DNA of 64,000 bases from Lentzea sp. NBRC 102530 (lineage in GTDB: Bacteria; Actinomycetota; Actinomycetes; Mycobacteriales; Pseudonocardiaceae): positions 372,001 through 436,000 of the forward strand of contig NZ_BSTF01000005.1 in assembly GCF_030269365.1 (NCBI RefSeq), given 5' to 3'. Positions 16,477-24,261 of the stretch are shown piece by piece. The notes under the pieces are model-generated. The model did no database searches and was not told the DNA's origin. It saw nothing but the letters and a program-made list of their open reading frames with translations. Numbering within the stretch: position 1 is the first letter of the stretch; each line of letters starts with the position of its first letter. Made by a program: the position numbers and the translations under genes.

Positions 16477-17765
16477 CTGACCAGCCCTGTTCGCTGTGCG
16501 AGCCACGGCAGCGAGCTGTACAGGCCCGGCCGCCACACGTTCCAGTCGTGTCCTCCCGGGAGTTCCTTCCACTGCACGTCCATTCCGGCCTTGCGACAGG
16601 CCTCGAACACCTCGGCGTCGGCCGGGCGGTACAGAGCGTCGTCCTTGCCCGCCACGATCACGCCCGCGGTGCGCGGGAACTTCTCGCGGGCGAGGATGTC
16701 GAGGGGGTTGACGCGGGCGAACGCCGCCGCGTCGCCCCCGAAAGCGACCTTGACCGTCTCCTCGCGCGTGCCGAGCGTCGGCTCGCGCTGACCGGAGAGG
16801 TTGATGAAGTTGCCGTACACGTCAGGCGCGCGCACTGCGAGTTGCACGGAGCACGTGCCGCCGTGCGAGAAGCCCGCGATGGTCCAGGCTTCCCGGCGTT
16901 CGTCGACCGTGAGGCGTTCCTTGATCCAGTTGGGCACGTCCCTGGCCAGGTAGGTCTCGGTCTGGCCCAGCTTCGAGTCGAGGCACAGCGGGTTCGCCGT
17001 GGTCGCGCCGATCTGGTCGGCCATCACGACGATCGGCGCGAGTCCGTTGTGGGCGCGCGCGAACGCGTCCATGTTCTCGACGATGCCGCCCGCGTCGTAC
17101 CAGTCGCGGGGCGTGCCCGGCTGGCCCGAGAGCAGCACGATCACCGGCAGCCGGGGCCGCGGCGTGGCCGCGTACGCGGGCGGTAGGTAGATCCAGGCCG
17201 GACGCGCCTTGAAGGCGCCGGGGATGGGGACCTCGGACATCGTGCCCTTGTCCGGCAGGCCCGTGGCCGTCCAGACGTCGGCGAGCGTCTTGCCCTCCGG
17301 CACCTCGAGCACGTCCGAGGGCGGCGCGGTGTCCGGCAGGTCGACGCTCGGGTTGTGGAAGACCTGGAGCACGGCCCGTCCGGTGGGGTACTGCCCGTAG
17401 TACGCGTTCGTGGCCGTGACCGCGCTCGCCAGGACGACGATCGCGGCGACGACGCTCAGCACACGCCCGTACCACCGTGACGGCCGTAGGCGTGCCACGG
17501 CCAAGGCGAGGGCGACGAGCGCGGCGCCGAGCCAGACCATGAGAACGATCGGCAGCGGCTCGGGCCACGGTTTCCACAGGTGGTCGACCACCAGCGTCAG
17601 ACCGGTCACGAAGAGCGCGCACGTGAGCACGACGATCGGCACCACGCGGGCCCACCAGGTCCGGTTCTTCTGAATCGCCAGGTAGGTGAGGGCGAGCACG
17701 GCCGCGACCGTGGCGGCCTTCGGGACCGGTCCGTGTATCAGGGACAGGTCCAACGGGCTGAGCAT
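16473..17765 (-). CDS. Membrane-anchored alpha/beta-hydrolase esterase
   Basis: A 430-residue protein. Four hydrophobic segments occupy residues about 15-130 and are followed by an exported esterase domain of the esterase D / mycolyltransferase type. The nucleophile elbow is 'IAGFSHGGTCS', an acidic region is 'IVAGKDDALYRP', and the terminal His is in 'LPGGHDWNVW'. The substrate is unknown. It is coupled to the MprF-like gene (ATGA), which suggests a shared role in envelope lipid modification. Upstream, an inverted repeat GTTCA-N6-TGAAC (17817-17832) and a direct repeat CTTCAGGAA (17777-17785 and 17788-17796) may be regulatory. Confidence 0.85.
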   Translation of the reverse strand: MLSPLDLSLIHGPVPKAATVAAVLALTYLAIQKNRTWWARVVPIVVLTCALFVTGLTLVVDHLWKPWPEPLPIVLMVWLGAALVALALAVARLRPSRWYGRVLSVVAAIVVLASAVTATNAYYGQYPTGRAVLQVFHNPSVDLPDTAPPSDVLEVPEGKTLADVWTATGLPDKGTMSEVPIPGAFKARPAWIYLPPAYAATPRPRLPVIVLLSGQPGTPRDWYDAGGIVENMDAFARAHNGLAPIVVMADQIGATTANPLCLDSKLGQTETYLARDVPNWIKERLTVDERREAWTIAGFSHGGTCSVQLAVRAPDVYGNFINLSGQREPTLGTREETVKVAFGGDAAAFARVNPLDILAREKFPRTAGVIVAGKDDALYRPADAEVFEACRKAGMDVQWKELPGGHDWNVWRPGLYSSLPWLAQRTGLVR

Positions 17766-17856
17766 GCGCTCAATGCTTCAGGAAGTCTTCAGGAACCGCA
17801 TCGGAGGATCGTCTCTGTTCAGAGCCGTGAACATCAGCCTTAAGAATGACAACCCA

Positions 17857-18795
17857 TCAGACGCGTGGTGCGTCGCGCCAGGCGTTCGTGAGCGTCCTCA
17901 GTGCGTCCGGGTGGTCGGCGATCTCCGCGGCTCGGGACAAATCGGACTCCGCCATTCCCAGTTCCCGCAACGATGTCACGGCACCGAACCGGCTGGCCGT
18001 GTCGTGGATGCGACCCGCCAGATCCTCAGGTGCCGTGTGGGGGAGCAGCGCCGTGTGTGTGGCGGCGTGCGGCAAACCGAATGTACCGCCCAAAACGTGC
18101 GCGAGCTTGTGGTGCAGTCTCATGGGGACGGACGCGAGACAAGTGCCACCGAGCCAGGCCGAGGACAAGAGCTCGGTGCGCGCATCCACAGTGGACGGAT
18201 TTCCGCTCAAAGCGTGCAAAACGCCCTCGATCGCTCTGGTGGCGATGGCGTCGATCAACGGGTTCTCGTTGCCGCGGGCCGCGACGGCGTGCGCGAGAGA
18301 GTTGAGCGCGCTCGTCACCGTGACGTCGAGGGGCAGGTCCAGCGTGAAGTCGACGTCGTAGATCACGGTGTCCGGCTGGATCGCCGGGTCGCGCCGCGTC
18401 TTCTTCAGCCCGGCCGCCGTCTCGCCGAGGACCTGGGTGACCTCGGACCCCGCGTAGGTCGTCGGGATGATGATCTGCGGCACGCCGGTGCGGATCGCCA
18501 GGGCCTTCGCCAGGCCCGTGCTCGATCCACCGCCGACGGACACGATGCCGTTCGCGTCGTGCTCGCGTAACAACGCGAGCGCGCGCTCTGTGACCTCGAT
18601 CGGCGTGTGCATCGCAGCGCCTGTGAACCGCGTGACCAGCAGCGCGCCGAGTTCGGCGGCCACCTTGTCACCGCCGTGGCGGGCGATCAGCAGCACGCGC
18701 GTCGCCCCGAGCCGTTCGGCCTCGGCGCGGACGGTGGAGGCGGTGCCGCGGCCGAAGACCACGCGGGTGCGGCCGGGTTCGAAGGTGAAGCTCAC
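17857..18795 (-). CDS. Maleylacetate reductase-type iron-containing alcohol dehydrogenase
   Basis: A 312-residue enzyme with the family's NAD(P) motif 'SVGGGSSTGLAKALA', the signature 'IIPTTYAGSEVTQVLGET' and metal-binding histidines in 'LHHKLAHVLGGTFGLPHAATH'. Maleylacetate reductases convert maleylacetate to 3-oxoadipate at the end of chlorocatechol and hydroxyquinol catabolism. It is somewhat shorter than the usual ~350 residues, mostly at the C-terminus. No dioxygenase partner lies nearby, so the physiological pathway is uncertain. It is divergent from the Xaa-Pro peptidase gene. Confidence 0.87.
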   Translation of the reverse strand: MSFTFEPGRTRVVFGRGTASTVRAEAERLGATRVLLIARHGGDKVAAELGALLVTRFTGAAMHTPIEVTERALALLREHDANGIVSVGGGSSTGLAKALAIRTGVPQIIIPTTYAGSEVTQVLGETAAGLKKTRRDPAIQPDTVIYDVDFTLDLPLDVTVTSALNSLAHAVAARGNENPLIDAIATRAIEGVLHALSGNPSTVDARTELLSSAWLGGTCLASVPMRLHHKLAHVLGGTFGLPHAATHTALLPHTAPEDLAGRIHDTASRFGAVTSLRELGMAESDLSRAAEIADHPDALRTLTNAWRDAPRV

Positions 18796-18879
18796 CCAGG
18801 ACGAATACGTGAGGCGCGAGCCCGGCGCAACACCAGAGGGTCAAGCCTTTCGGCTCTGACGGGTGACTTCGTCACTCCT

Positions 18880-18885
18880 TAGCGT
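18880..18885 (+). promoter_or_regulatory. -10 element upstream of Xaa-Pro peptidase gene
   Basis: TAGCGT ends 8 nt before the ATG at 18894, leaving almost no leader and no room for a ribosome binding site. A small GTGAC-TTC-GTCAC inverted repeat (18862-18874) lies just upstream in the divergent region. Confidence 0.4.
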
Positions 18886-18893
18886 GAATCTTC

Positions 18894-20744
18894 ATGAAGC
18901 GTGTTCGTGTTGTAGTGGCGTTAGCAGGGGCCCTGACCCTGACGCCAATCCCTGCCACAGCGGCGACACCAGCGTTCCAGCTGTCCGGCGGCGTCACCGC
19001 GCCGATCCACTCGATGGCCGACGCGGTCCGCGAGACCGTCTACGTCGACTCCGGGCTCGACCTCGACGGCGACGGCACCCGCGACCGGGTCGCGGCCGAC
19101 ATCATCAGGCCGTCCACGACCGGGCGCGTGCCCGTGATCATGGACGCCAGTCCCTACTACCAGAGCGCGGGCCGCGGCAACGAGAGCGAGGTCAAGACCT
19201 ACGACTCCGCCGGTGTGCCGGTGAAGTTCCCGCTCTTCTACGACAACTACTTCGTGCCCCGCGGGTACGCCGTCGTGCTGGTCGACTTCCTCGGCACGAA
19301 CCGGTCGCGCGGCTGCGTCGACGTCGGCGGCCAGTCCGAGATCGCCTCCGGCACCGCCGTGATCGACTGGCTGAACGGCCGGCGCACCGGCTACTCGACC
19401 CTGACCGGTTCGACGACCAAGTCGGCGTCCTGGTCGACCGGCGCCGTCGGCATGATCGGCAAGTCGTGGGACGGCTCGATCGCGAACGGCGTCGCGGCCA
19501 CCGGTGTCGACGGCCTGAAGACGATCGTGCCGATCGCGGCCATCAGCTCCTGGTACGACTGGTTCCGCTCGGACGGTGTCGCCTACCCCGGCTACAGCTC
19601 TCCGACCGGGCTCGGGTCGCAGTTCGAGAACTCCAACGCGCGCTCGCGGTGTGCTGCCGTGCGTTCGCAGATGACGAACGGTTCCCCGGCCAATGGCGAC
19701 TACACGGCGATGTGGCAGACACGGGACTTCGTGCGCAACGCGTCGAAGGTGAAGGCGTCGATCTTCGCGATCCACGGGCTGAACGACCTCAACGTGAAGA
19801 CGTTGCAGTACGGCCAGTTCTGGGACGCGGTGCCCGCCACGGTGCCGAAGAAGCTGTGGTTCTCGCAGACCGCGCACGTCGACCCGTTCGACTTCCGGCG
19901 CAGCGAGTGGGTGCCGACGCTGCACCGCTGGTTCGACCGCTGGCTGCTGGACGTGCAGAACGGCATCGAGAACGAGCCTCAGGTGTCCGCGGAGCGCGCG
20001 CCGGACGTGTGGGCGACCGATCAGACGTGGCCACCCGCCGGCACCGTCAGCACCGTGCTGCGTCCTTCTTCTTCCGGACTCGGCACGGCGGCGGGCACGG
20101 GCACGTCGGCGTTCACCGACAACGGCAGTGGCACGCCGACGAACTGGATCTCCGGTTCGAACACCGGCAGGGCGATCTGGTCGACCGCCGCGCTGGCTTC
20201 GGACCTGCGCATCGCCGGCACGTCGTCGATCACGGTGGGTGTGTCGTCGTCGACGTCGACCGCGCACCTCACGGCGTACCTCGTCGACTACGGACCGGCG
20301 CGCGTGCGCACGGGCGAAGGCATCCGCACGTTGACCACGGAGTCGTGCTGGGGCGAGAGCCGCACGGGCGATGACGCGTGTTACCGCAACACGGAGGCCA
20401 CGACGGGCAACGTCGACGCGCAGATCATCGCGCGCGGCTGGGCGGACCTCGCGAACTACCAGTCGCTCACGACCCCGCGCACGATCACGCCGGGCACCAA
20501 GTACCGCATGACGTTCCGACTGTCCACAACGGACTGGGTCGTTCCGGCGGGCCACCGGCTGGGCCTGGTGATCGGCGGCACCGACACGACCGCCATCGTG
20601 CGGCCGAGCCAGCTGCCGCGGCTCACCGTCGACCTGGCGGACACCTCGGTGCGGGTCCCGCTGAAGGGCACCGTGCCGTCCGCCTCGGTCGCTCCGCTCG
20701 TCGTCGCCAGCGTTTCCGCTGGTACGAAGAGCGCGCTGGGCTAG
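18894..20744 (+). CDS. Secreted Xaa-Pro dipeptidyl-peptidase (S15 family)
   Basis: A 616-residue exported serine peptidase with a signal peptide ('MKRVRVVVALAGALTLTPI' then ATAA). The CocE/S15 hydrolase domain has the nucleophile motif 'MIGKSWDGSIANGVA', Asp in 'HGLNDLNVKT' and His in 'FSQTAHVDPFDF'. A C-terminal jelly-roll domain of the X-Pro peptidase type includes 'RGWADLANYQSLTTPR' and 'VVPAGHRLGLVIGGTD'. It releases Xaa-Pro dipeptides from extracellular peptides; related families hydrolyse esters. It stands alone on the plus strand. Confidence 0.92.
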   Translation: MKRVRVVVALAGALTLTPIPATAATPAFQLSGGVTAPIHSMADAVRETVYVDSGLDLDGDGTRDRVAADIIRPSTTGRVPVIMDASPYYQSAGRGNESEVKTYDSAGVPVKFPLFYDNYFVPRGYAVVLVDFLGTNRSRGCVDVGGQSEIASGTAVIDWLNGRRTGYSTLTGSTTKSASWSTGAVGMIGKSWDGSIANGVAATGVDGLKTIVPIAAISSWYDWFRSDGVAYPGYSSPTGLGSQFENSNARSRCAAVRSQMTNGSPANGDYTAMWQTRDFVRNASKVKASIFAIHGLNDLNVKTLQYGQFWDAVPATVPKKLWFSQTAHVDPFDFRRSEWVPTLHRWFDRWLLDVQNGIENEPQVSAERAPDVWATDQTWPPAGTVSTVLRPSSSGLGTAAGTGTSAFTDNGSGTPTNWISGSNTGRAIWSTAALASDLRIAGTSSITVGVSSSTSTAHLTAYLVDYGPARVRTGEGIRTLTTESCWGESRTGDDACYRNTEATTGNVDAQIIARGWADLANYQSLTTPRTITPGTKYRMTFRLSTTDWVVPAGHRLGLVIGGTDTTAIVRPSQLPRLTVDLADTSVRVPLKGTVPSASVAPLVVASVSAGTKSALG

Positions 20745-20770
20745 CGAACCGGACTGTCGGTGCTGCTCGC

Positions 20771-20776
20771 TAGCAT
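20771..20776 (+). promoter_or_regulatory. -10 element for leaderless recQ
   Basis: TAGCAT lies 7 nt before the ATG at 20784 with no ribosome binding site between, as in several other genes of the window. Confidence 0.4.
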
Positions 20777-20783
20777 CGGCGCC

Positions 20784-22775
20784 ATGGGTTCAACCGAGCA
20801 CGGAGACGCGCTGCAGGTCCTGCAGCGCGTCTTCGGGTACCCCGAGTTCCGCGGCGACCAGGCCGCCATCGTCGAGCACGTGATCTCGGGCGGCGACGCG
20901 CTCGTGCTCATGCCGACCGGCGGCGGCAAGTCCCTGTGCTACCAGGTGCCCGCACTGGTCCGTCCCGGCACGGGTGTGGTGATCTCGCCCCTGATCGCGT
21001 TGATGCAGGACCAGGTGGACGCGTTGCGCGCCCTGGGCGTGCGCGCGGGCTTCCTGAACTCCTCGCTGTCCTGGGACGAACGGCGGCTCGTCGAGGCCGA
21101 GTTCGTCAACGGCGAGCTGGACCTGCTCTACCTGGCCCCGGAACGGCTGACGTCCGAGGCCACCCTGCGCCTGCTCGACCAGGGCGAGATCGCGCTCTTC
21201 GCGATCGACGAGGCGCACTGCGTCTCCCAGTGGGGCCACGACTTCCGGCCCGACTACCTCTCGCTGACGCACCTGCACGAGCGCTGGCCGAAGGTCCCGC
21301 GCGTCGCGCTCACCGCCACCGCGACGGAGGCGACGCGCACCGAGATCCTCACCAGGCTGGAGCTGACCGAGGGCCGCCAGTTCGTCTCCAGCTTCGACCG
21401 CCCGAACATCCAGTACCGCATCGTCGGCAAGAAGGAGCCCAAGAAGCAGCTCCTCGACCTGCTGCACGGCGAGCACAAGGGCGACGCGGGCATCGTCTAC
21501 TGCCTCTCCCGCGCCTCGGTCGAGAAGACCGCCGAGTTCCTGGTGGCCAACGACATCCCGGCCCTGCCGTACCACGCGGGCCTGGACGCCTCGGTGCGCC
21601 AGCGCAACCAGGCGAGGTTCCTGCGCGAGGACGGCCTCGTCATGGTCGCCACCATCGCGTTCGGCATGGGCATCGACAAGCCGGACGTCCGCTTCGTCGC
21701 CCACCTCGATCTGCCCAAGTCGGTCGAGGGCTACTACCAGGAGACGGGCCGCGCGGGCCGCGACGGCCAGCCGTCCACCGCCTGGCTCGCCTACGGCCTC
21801 TCCGACGTCGTGCAGCAGCGCAAGATGATCGAGTCCTCGGAAGGCGACCTGGCGTTCCGCCGCCGTTCCCAGGCGCACCTCGACGCGATGCTCGCGCTCT
21901 GCGAGACGATCACCTGCCGCCGCAGCATGCTCCTCGACTACTTCGGCGAGTCCGGCGTTCCCTGCGGCAACTGCGACACGTGCCTGACGCCGCCCGAGTC
22001 CTGGGACGGCACGGTGGCCGCCCAGAAGCTCCTCTCGACGGTCTACCGCCTGCGCAAGGAGCGCAACCAGAAGTTCGGCGCCGGCCAGGCCATCGACATC
22101 CTGCTGGGCCGCAAGACCGCCAAGGTGATCCAGTTCGACCACGACCAGTTGAGCACCTTCGGCATCGGCGAGGACCTCAACGAGAGCGAGTGGCGCGGCG
22201 TCGTCCGCCAGCTGCTCGCCCAGGGCCTGCTGGCCGTGGAGGGCGAGTACTCGACCCTCGTGCTGACCCAGGCGAGTTCCGAGGTCCTGGGCCGCAAACG
22301 CGAGGTGAAGCTGCGCAAGGACCCTGCCCCGGCCCGCACCAGGACCACTGCCCAGTCCCCGTCGTCGAGCGGCACCAAGCAGAAGGTCGACCTCCCGGCC
22401 GAGGCGACGCCGCTCTTCGAGGCCCTGCGCGAATGGCGTGCCCAGCAGGCCCGCGAACAGAGCGTCCCGGCCTACGTGATCTTCCACGACGCCACCCTGA
22501 AGTCCATCGCGGCGAGCCGCCCCACCAGCCTCTCCGCCCTGGGCGGCGTGAGCGGCGTGGGCCAGGCCAAGCTGACCAAGTACGGCGAACAGATCCTCGA
22601 GGTGGTGGCCGCGGGCCCAGCCGCACCCGCCACCACCCAGTCCACCCCATCCGCCGCCGAGCCCGCCAAACCCAGGTCCCGCACCGCCATCCAGGGCGGC
22701 GCGGCGTGGGGCTCGGGCGAGGCGGCCGACGAGTGGCCAGAACCGGAAGAGCCGGACGAGTCGATCGACTGGTGA
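20784..22775 (+). CDS. recQ: ATP-dependent DNA helicase RecQ
   Basis: A 663-residue 3'-5' helicase with Walker A 'LMPTGGGKSLCYQVPAL' (about residue 43), the DEAH box 'FAIDEAHCVSQWGHDFRPDY', motif VI 'ETGRAGRDGQPS', the zinc-binding Cys cluster 'CRRSMLLDYFGESGVPCGNC' (about residues 378-397), an RQC winged-helix region and a C-terminal HRDC domain from about residue 555 ('VPAYVIFHDATLKSIAASRP'). It unwinds recombination intermediates and stalled forks. The last ~45 residues are a low-complexity Pro/Glu/Ala tail. ATG at 20784 is preferred because it follows a -10-like TAGCAT and starts at the conserved N-terminus. Confidence 0.96.
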   Translation: MGSTEHGDALQVLQRVFGYPEFRGDQAAIVEHVISGGDALVLMPTGGGKSLCYQVPALVRPGTGVVISPLIALMQDQVDALRALGVRAGFLNSSLSWDERRLVEAEFVNGELDLLYLAPERLTSEATLRLLDQGEIALFAIDEAHCVSQWGHDFRPDYLSLTHLHERWPKVPRVALTATATEATRTEILTRLELTEGRQFVSSFDRPNIQYRIVGKKEPKKQLLDLLHGEHKGDAGIVYCLSRASVEKTAEFLVANDIPALPYHAGLDASVRQRNQARFLREDGLVMVATIAFGMGIDKPDVRFVAHLDLPKSVEGYYQETGRAGRDGQPSTAWLAYGLSDVVQQRKMIESSEGDLAFRRRSQAHLDAMLALCETITCRRSMLLDYFGESGVPCGNCDTCLTPPESWDGTVAAQKLLSTVYRLRKERNQKFGAGQAIDILLGRKTAKVIQFDHDQLSTFGIGEDLNESEWRGVVRQLLAQGLLAVEGEYSTLVLTQASSEVLGRKREVKLRKDPAPARTRTTAQSPSSSGTKQKVDLPAEATPLFEALREWRAQQAREQSVPAYVIFHDATLKSIAASRPTSLSALGGVSGVGQAKLTKYGEQILEVVAAGPAAPATTQSTPSAAEPAKPRSRTAIQGGAAWGSGEAADEWPEPEEPDESIDW

Positions 22776-22778
22776 TCC

Positions 22779-22830
22779 GCTCCCGATCGTGGCTCAGGCC
22801 GCCGCCGCTGCCTGGGCCACGATCGGGAGC
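22779..22830. terminator. Convergent terminator between recQ and lipoprotein gene
   Basis: A perfect 14-bp inverted repeat (22779-22792 with 22817-22830; arm GCTCCCGATCGTGG) with a 24-nt loop starts 4 bp after the recQ stop. Its far arm lies inside the last codons of the convergent lipoprotein gene, so it likely serves both. Confidence 0.65.
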
Positions 22831-23480
22831 ATCTCCTTCAGTTGCTGCTGCGCCGTTCCCCGCGTGAGGACGGGGTCGTCGGAGAAGACGCTGGTGCCGA
22901 AGTTGACCAGCAGATTGCCGCGGGCCAGGTAGGCCTGGCAGTTGTGCTGGCCCTCCTGCACGTCCGGTGCCGTCTCGCAGAAGGCGTAGAGGTCGTCGAA
23001 GCCGGCCGGCGGTGGGTCCATGGCCACGTCCGGGGTCACGACCCGCTCCGGCTTGCCTTCCTTGCGGACGTAGCTCGTGCAGGCGCGTGCCTTCTCCCTG
23101 ACCCTGTCGAGCAGGTCGGCGGCTTTGTCCTCGGACAGGGCGTGCACGTCTTCCCACACGACCTTGTGCGGGCCGCTCCAGAACCTGTGGCGCGTCACCC
23201 TCATGCCGGATTTGACCTCGACGTCGCCGCACAGGCCGGCCACGCCCGATGTCTGGGCGACGATCTCGCCCGGGGCAGCCGGGATGTCCTTGCTCCAGGG
23301 AGCGTCCGGGGCGAACGCGTCCTTGGGCACGAGCGCGGCCACGGCGCGGTCCGACAGCTGATTCCACTTCTCCGGCACCGACGTGCTCGGTGACGGTGCC
23401 GTCGAGGACGGCGGTGGCGCGGTCGGCGGTGTGGAACAGCCTGCCAGGAGAACGGCAAGGATCAGCGCACGTCGGAACAC
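22794..23480 (-). CDS. Putative lipoprotein of unknown function
   Basis: A 228-residue exported protein with a lipoprotein signal (MFRRALILAVLLAGC, Cys15) and a Pro/Ser/Thr-rich linker (residues 17-36). The globular domain has spaced cysteines ('GLCGDVEV', 'ARACTSYV', 'YAFCETAP', 'HNCQAYLA') that probably form disulfides outside the cell. The layout resembles extracellular sensor-like or PknH-like domains of actinobacteria, but no family is recognised with confidence. The C-terminal codons overlap a terminator stem shared with recQ. The neighbour at 23512-24210 is also exported. Confidence 0.8.
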   Translation of the reverse strand: MFRRALILAVLLAGCSTPPTAPPPSSTAPSPSTSVPEKWNQLSDRAVAALVPKDAFAPDAPWSKDIPAAPGEIVAQTSGVAGLCGDVEVKSGMRVTRHRFWSGPHKVVWEDVHALSEDKAADLLDRVREKARACTSYVRKEGKPERVVTPDVAMDPPPAGFDDLYAFCETAPDVQEGQHNCQAYLARGNLLVNFGTSVFSDDPVLTRGTAQQQLKEMLPIVAQAAAAA

Positions 23481-23511
23481 ATCAACCCCCCAGGTCGGGA
23501 GGAAGCATAAG

Positions 23512-24210
23512 TCAGGTCACCTTCTCGATCTGTGCGCGTGTGATCAGCGTCTTCCCGGACTCCCCGACGAGGTCGAAGGCCGCGCTGTTCAGCACCACGC
23601 ACGACGGGCCGACGCCGAGGATGCGCACGGTCGTCTGCCGGCCGTTGTCGAGGTTCGTGACCCGGACCGCGGACCCGACCGGGAGTTGCGACGAGAACGC
23701 ACCGGGTTCGCCGCCCACCGAGGACAGGCCGACGGTCGCGCCGTCGCAGACGACCCGACCCACGACACCGGAGGGACGCACCCGCGAAACGGAGGCCCGG
23801 GTGGTAGGAGTGGGGGCGGGTGCGTTTCCGACGATCTCCACGCGGATTCGGCGGAGAACGCTGTCCACGCCGCCCTCGCCCGTTTCGTCGGACCACAGGG
23901 AATCCAGCGCCGCGGTGTTGATGATCGCGCAATGCGCGGAAGGGCCGATGACCGAAACGGTGATCACGCGGCCGTTGGCGGGATTGGTGAGCCGTAGTTG
24001 AGTGCCGAGGGGGAACTGGTCCGACAACACACCGGCCGGCCCCTTGGCGTTTGTCGTTCTCACCTGCTTGCCGGAGCACACCTCTTTGCCCGCCACCCCC
24101 GACTGCGACGCCGGAGCGCCGGAACCGGCGAGAGCGAAGGCCGCACCCCCGATGGCCGCGACGACGGAGAAGACCCCCGCGCCCGCGACCCAGCCCTTCG
24201 ACCAGCGCAT
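23512..24210 (-). CDS. Exported protein with two tandem double-psi beta-barrel (RlpA-like) repeats
   Basis: A 232-residue protein with an N-terminal membrane anchor or signal (residues about 7-30) and two homologous halves. Each half has the RlpA/expansin-like pattern: 'GVLSDQFPLGTQLRLTNPAN' with a following 'NTAALDSLW', and 'GAFSSQLPVGSAVRVTNLDN' with 'NSAAFDLVG'. The usual 'DRGP' catalytic or binding motif is degenerate in both ('VIGPSAHC', 'GVGPSC'), so peptidoglycan lytic activity is doubtful and a binding role is more likely. The two conserved cysteines per repeat may form disulfides. Function is unknown. Confidence 0.7.
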   Translation of the reverse strand: MRWSKGWVAGAGVFSVVAAIGGAAFALAGSGAPASQSGVAGKEVCSGKQVRTTNAKGPAGVLSDQFPLGTQLRLTNPANGRVITVSVIGPSAHCAIINTAALDSLWSDETGEGGVDSVLRRIRVEIVGNAPAPTPTTRASVSRVRPSGVVGRVVCDGATVGLSSVGGEPGAFSSQLPVGSAVRVTNLDNGRQTTVRILGVGPSCVVLNSAAFDLVGESGKTLITRAQIEKVT

Positions 24211-24261
24211 TGCAACACCCGACCTCTCTGTCAGGCCGTACGGCCCGCAGAAGGGGGTGGT

